NCBI RefSeq assembly: GCF_024181725.1
Contig: NZ_CP028908.1
Span: 4,887,501-4,951,500, forward strand
Source: Bradyrhizobium sp. WD16
Lineage (GTDB): Bacteria > Pseudomonadota > Alphaproteobacteria > Rhizobiales > Xanthobacteraceae
Reading direction: 5' to 3'
DNA: 64,000 nucleotides
The notes beneath the pieces are model-generated. The model had not been told where the DNA came from, did not search any database, and saw nothing but the letters and a program-made list of their open reading frames with translations. Positions 62,356-64,000 of the stretch are shown one piece after another. A program made the position numbers and the translations under genes. Position 1 is the first letter of the stretch. Every line of letters begins with the position of its first letter.

Positions 62356-64000
62356 ATGTCCAAGCCGTTGAAATCAAACAAAAATGACAAAGGCGAAGAT
62401 CTCTTCGCCGGTGCCCCCAAGGGCCGCGCTGCGCCGTCCCGCCCCGCCCCTCGCGCCAGCAGCGCCGAAGGCGGCTACACCGCGCGCGACATCGAAGTCC
62501 TGGAAGGGCTGGAGCCGGTGCGGCGGCGGCCCGGCATGTATATCGGCGGCACCGACGAAAAGGCCCTGCATCATCTGTTCGCCGAGGTGATCGACAACTC
62601 CATGGACGAGGCGCTGGCCGGCCACGCCACATTCATCGAGGTCGAACTCGGCAAGGATGGCTTCCTCACGGTGACCGACAATGGCCGTGGCATTCCGGTG
62701 GACCCCCATCCGAAATTCCCCAAGAAGTCGGCGCTCGAAGTCATCATGTGCACGCTGCACTCCGGCGGCAAATTCGACTCCAAGGTCTACGAGACCTCCG
62801 GCGGCCTCCACGGCGTCGGCGTGTCGGTGGTGAACGCGCTGTCGTCGCGCCTCGAGGTCGAAGTGGCGCGCGAGCAGCGGCTCTATCGCATGGTGTTCGA
62901 GCGCGGCCACCCCAAGGGCAAGCTCGAGGAAGTCGGCAAGGTCCAGAACCGCCGCGGCACCACCATCCGCTTCAAGCCCGACACCGACATCTTCGGGGCC
63001 AAGGCGACGTTCAAGCCGCAGCGGCTGTTCAAGATGGCGCGCTCGAAGGCCTATCTGTTCGGCGGCGTCGAAATCCGCTGGCACTGCGACCCGGAACTGC
63101 TGCGTGGCGTCGAGGACGTGCCGTCCGAGGCGACCTTCCATTTTCCCGGTGGCCTGAAGGACTATCTCGTCGCGGCGATCCACGCCGATACCCTGGTCCA
63201 TCCCGACGTCTTTTCGGGCCGTTCGGGCCGTAACGGCTCCCACGGCGCCTGCGAATGGGCGGTGGCCTGGACCGCGGACGCCGACGGCTTCCTGTCCTCC
63301 TACTGCAACACGGTGCCCACCCCCGACGGCGGCACCCATGAATCGGGTCTGCGCAGCGCCCTGCTGCGCGGCCTGAAGGACCATGCCGAGCGTGTCGGCC
63401 AGAGCAAGCGCGCCGCCTCGATCACGTCGGAGGACGTCATGGTCGGCGCCGCGGTGATGCTCTCGGTGTTCGTGCGCGAGCCCGAATTCCAGGGCCAGAC
63501 CAAGGACCGCCTCGCGACGGCGGAGGCGCAACGCATCGTCGAGCAGGCCATCAAGGACCCGTTCGACCACTGGTTGTCGGGCAATCCGGTGCAGGCCAAT
63601 CGCCTGCTCGAATTCGTCATGGAACGCGCCGACGAGCGGCTGCGCCGCCGTCAGGAAAAGGAGATCTCGCGCAAGACCGCGGTCCGCAAGCTGCGGCTTC
63701 CGGGCAAGCTCGCCGATTGCACCGACACCGCCGCGGACGGCTCCGAAATCTTCATCGTCGAGGGCGATTCCGCCGGCGGCAGCGCCAAGCAGGCGCGCAA
63801 CCGCAAGACGCAGGCGATCCTGCCGCTGCGCGGCAAGATCCTCAACGTCGCCTCCGCCGGCCGCGACAAGCTCGCCAGCAATCAGCAGCTCGCCGACCTC
63901 GTCCAGGCGCTCGGTTGCGGCACCGGCGCGCAATATCGCGAGGAAGATCTGCGCTACGACCGCATCATCATCATGACCGACGCGGACGTCGACGGCGCTC
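62356..64000 (+). CDS. parE: DNA topoisomerase IV subunit B, 5' part
   Basis: About 548 codons are in the window; the gene continues beyond the right edge. GHKL ATPase motifs: LFAEVIDNSMDEA (about 74-86), VTDNGRGIPVDPHP (about 106-119), GGLHGVGVSVVNALS (about 149-163). The TOPRIM domain starts with FIVEGDSAGGSAKQARNR (about 465-482) and MTDADVDGA at the edge. The N-terminal 35 residues are K/P/A-rich. It decatenates chromosomes with ParC. The SAGGSAKQ with DPHPKF context supports ParE over GyrB. Confidence 0.95.
   Translation, partial: MSKPLKSNKNDKGEDLFAGAPKGRAAPSRPAPRASSAEGGYTARDIEVLEGLEPVRRRPGMYIGGTDEKALHHLFAEVIDNSMDEALAGHATFIEVELGKDGFLTVTDNGRGIPVDPHPKFPKKSALEVIMCTLHSGGKFDSKVYETSGGLHGVGVSVVNALSSRLEVEVAREQRLYRMVFERGHPKGKLEEVGKVQNRRGTTIRFKPDTDIFGAKATFKPQRLFKMARSKAYLFGGVEIRWHCDPELLRGVEDVPSEATFHFPGGLKDYLVAAIHADTLVHPDVFSGRSGRNGSHGACEWAVAWTADADGFLSSYCNTVPTPDGGTHESGLRSALLRGLKDHAERVGQSKRAASITSEDVMVGAAVMLSVFVREPEFQGQTKDRLATAEAQRIVEQAIKDPFDHWLSGNPVQANRLLEFVMERADERLRRRQEKEISRKTAVRKLRLPGKLADCTDTAADGSEIFIVEGDSAGGSAKQARNRKTQAILPLRGKILNVASAGRDKLASNQQLADLVQALGCGTGAQYREEDLRYDRIIIMTDADVDGA

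Overview
The window is high-GC chromosomal DNA from an alphaproteobacterium, most likely of the order Hyphomicrobiales (Rhodopseudomonas/Bradyrhizobium/Rhodoplanes-like). This is inferred from gene content and order: phaC, aminotransferase, hom, glpX and recJ in a row, oxyR divergent from ahpC-ahpF, FNR/FixK-type boxes, and a complete EF-P lysylation set. No integrase, phage gene, intact transposase or CRISPR array was seen.

Layout. Positions 1-4.2 kb hold the end of a cell-surface polysaccharide locus: a GT2 glycosyltransferase, a SAM methyltransferase, a Wzt-type ABC ATPase and a divergent GT-B-like protein. Positions 4.2-20.8 kb look like a lipid-glycan locus built around ceramide. It carries a YghO/bCerS-like acyltransferase, an acyl carrier protein, a ketosynthase, a MaoC hydratase, an SDR, a GT21 ceramide glucosyltransferase-like enzyme, two radical SAM enzymes (one with a B12-type N-domain), a serine palmitoyltransferase-like enzyme and a solitary LptF/LptG-type permease. 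Three more glycosyltransferases and a UDP-glucuronate decarboxylase follow. I infer that these genes make, glycosylate and perhaps export an unusual glycosphingolipid.

Positions 20.8-32.6 kb hold accessory genes: a secreted protein, a membrane protein with a 360-bp internal tandem duplication, AMP nucleosidase, a Tat-exported amidohydrolase, a MacAB-type pump and several small proteins, with four FNR/FixK-like palindromes. A tRNA-Glu follows. Positions 32.9-38.9 kb hold a five-gene ABC-importer/GntR block divergent from an FAH-family hydrolase and a cyclase-family hydrolase. Positions 39-43 kb hold an HdeD-like protein, OxyR, AhpC and AhpF. Positions 43.6-46.5 kb hold EpmB and EpmA divergent from EF-P. 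Positions 46.5-64 kb are mostly housekeeping: an M23-like protein, a lytic transglycosylase, RecJ, a HAD hydrolase, a GNAT, GlpX, homoserine dehydrogenase, an aminotransferase, a lipoprotein, PHA synthase, MAPEG and DedA proteins, and the start of parE.

The most striking non-genic feature is a family of 71-75 bp perfect or near-perfect hairpin units. They share AGTG...CACT ends, usually flanked by TA within CTAG. They join head-to-tail into a composite (unit A, a short linker L, unit B) found five times, plus solo and half copies and further stem types (C, D, E). One A-L-B composite sits inside a C unit. Terminal bases co-vary between copies so that pairing is kept, and the ends supply the stop codons of at least two genes. 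This looks like an undescribed family of small non-autonomous mobile palindromes, possibly mobilised by an IS630/Tc1-type transposase; that mechanism is inference.
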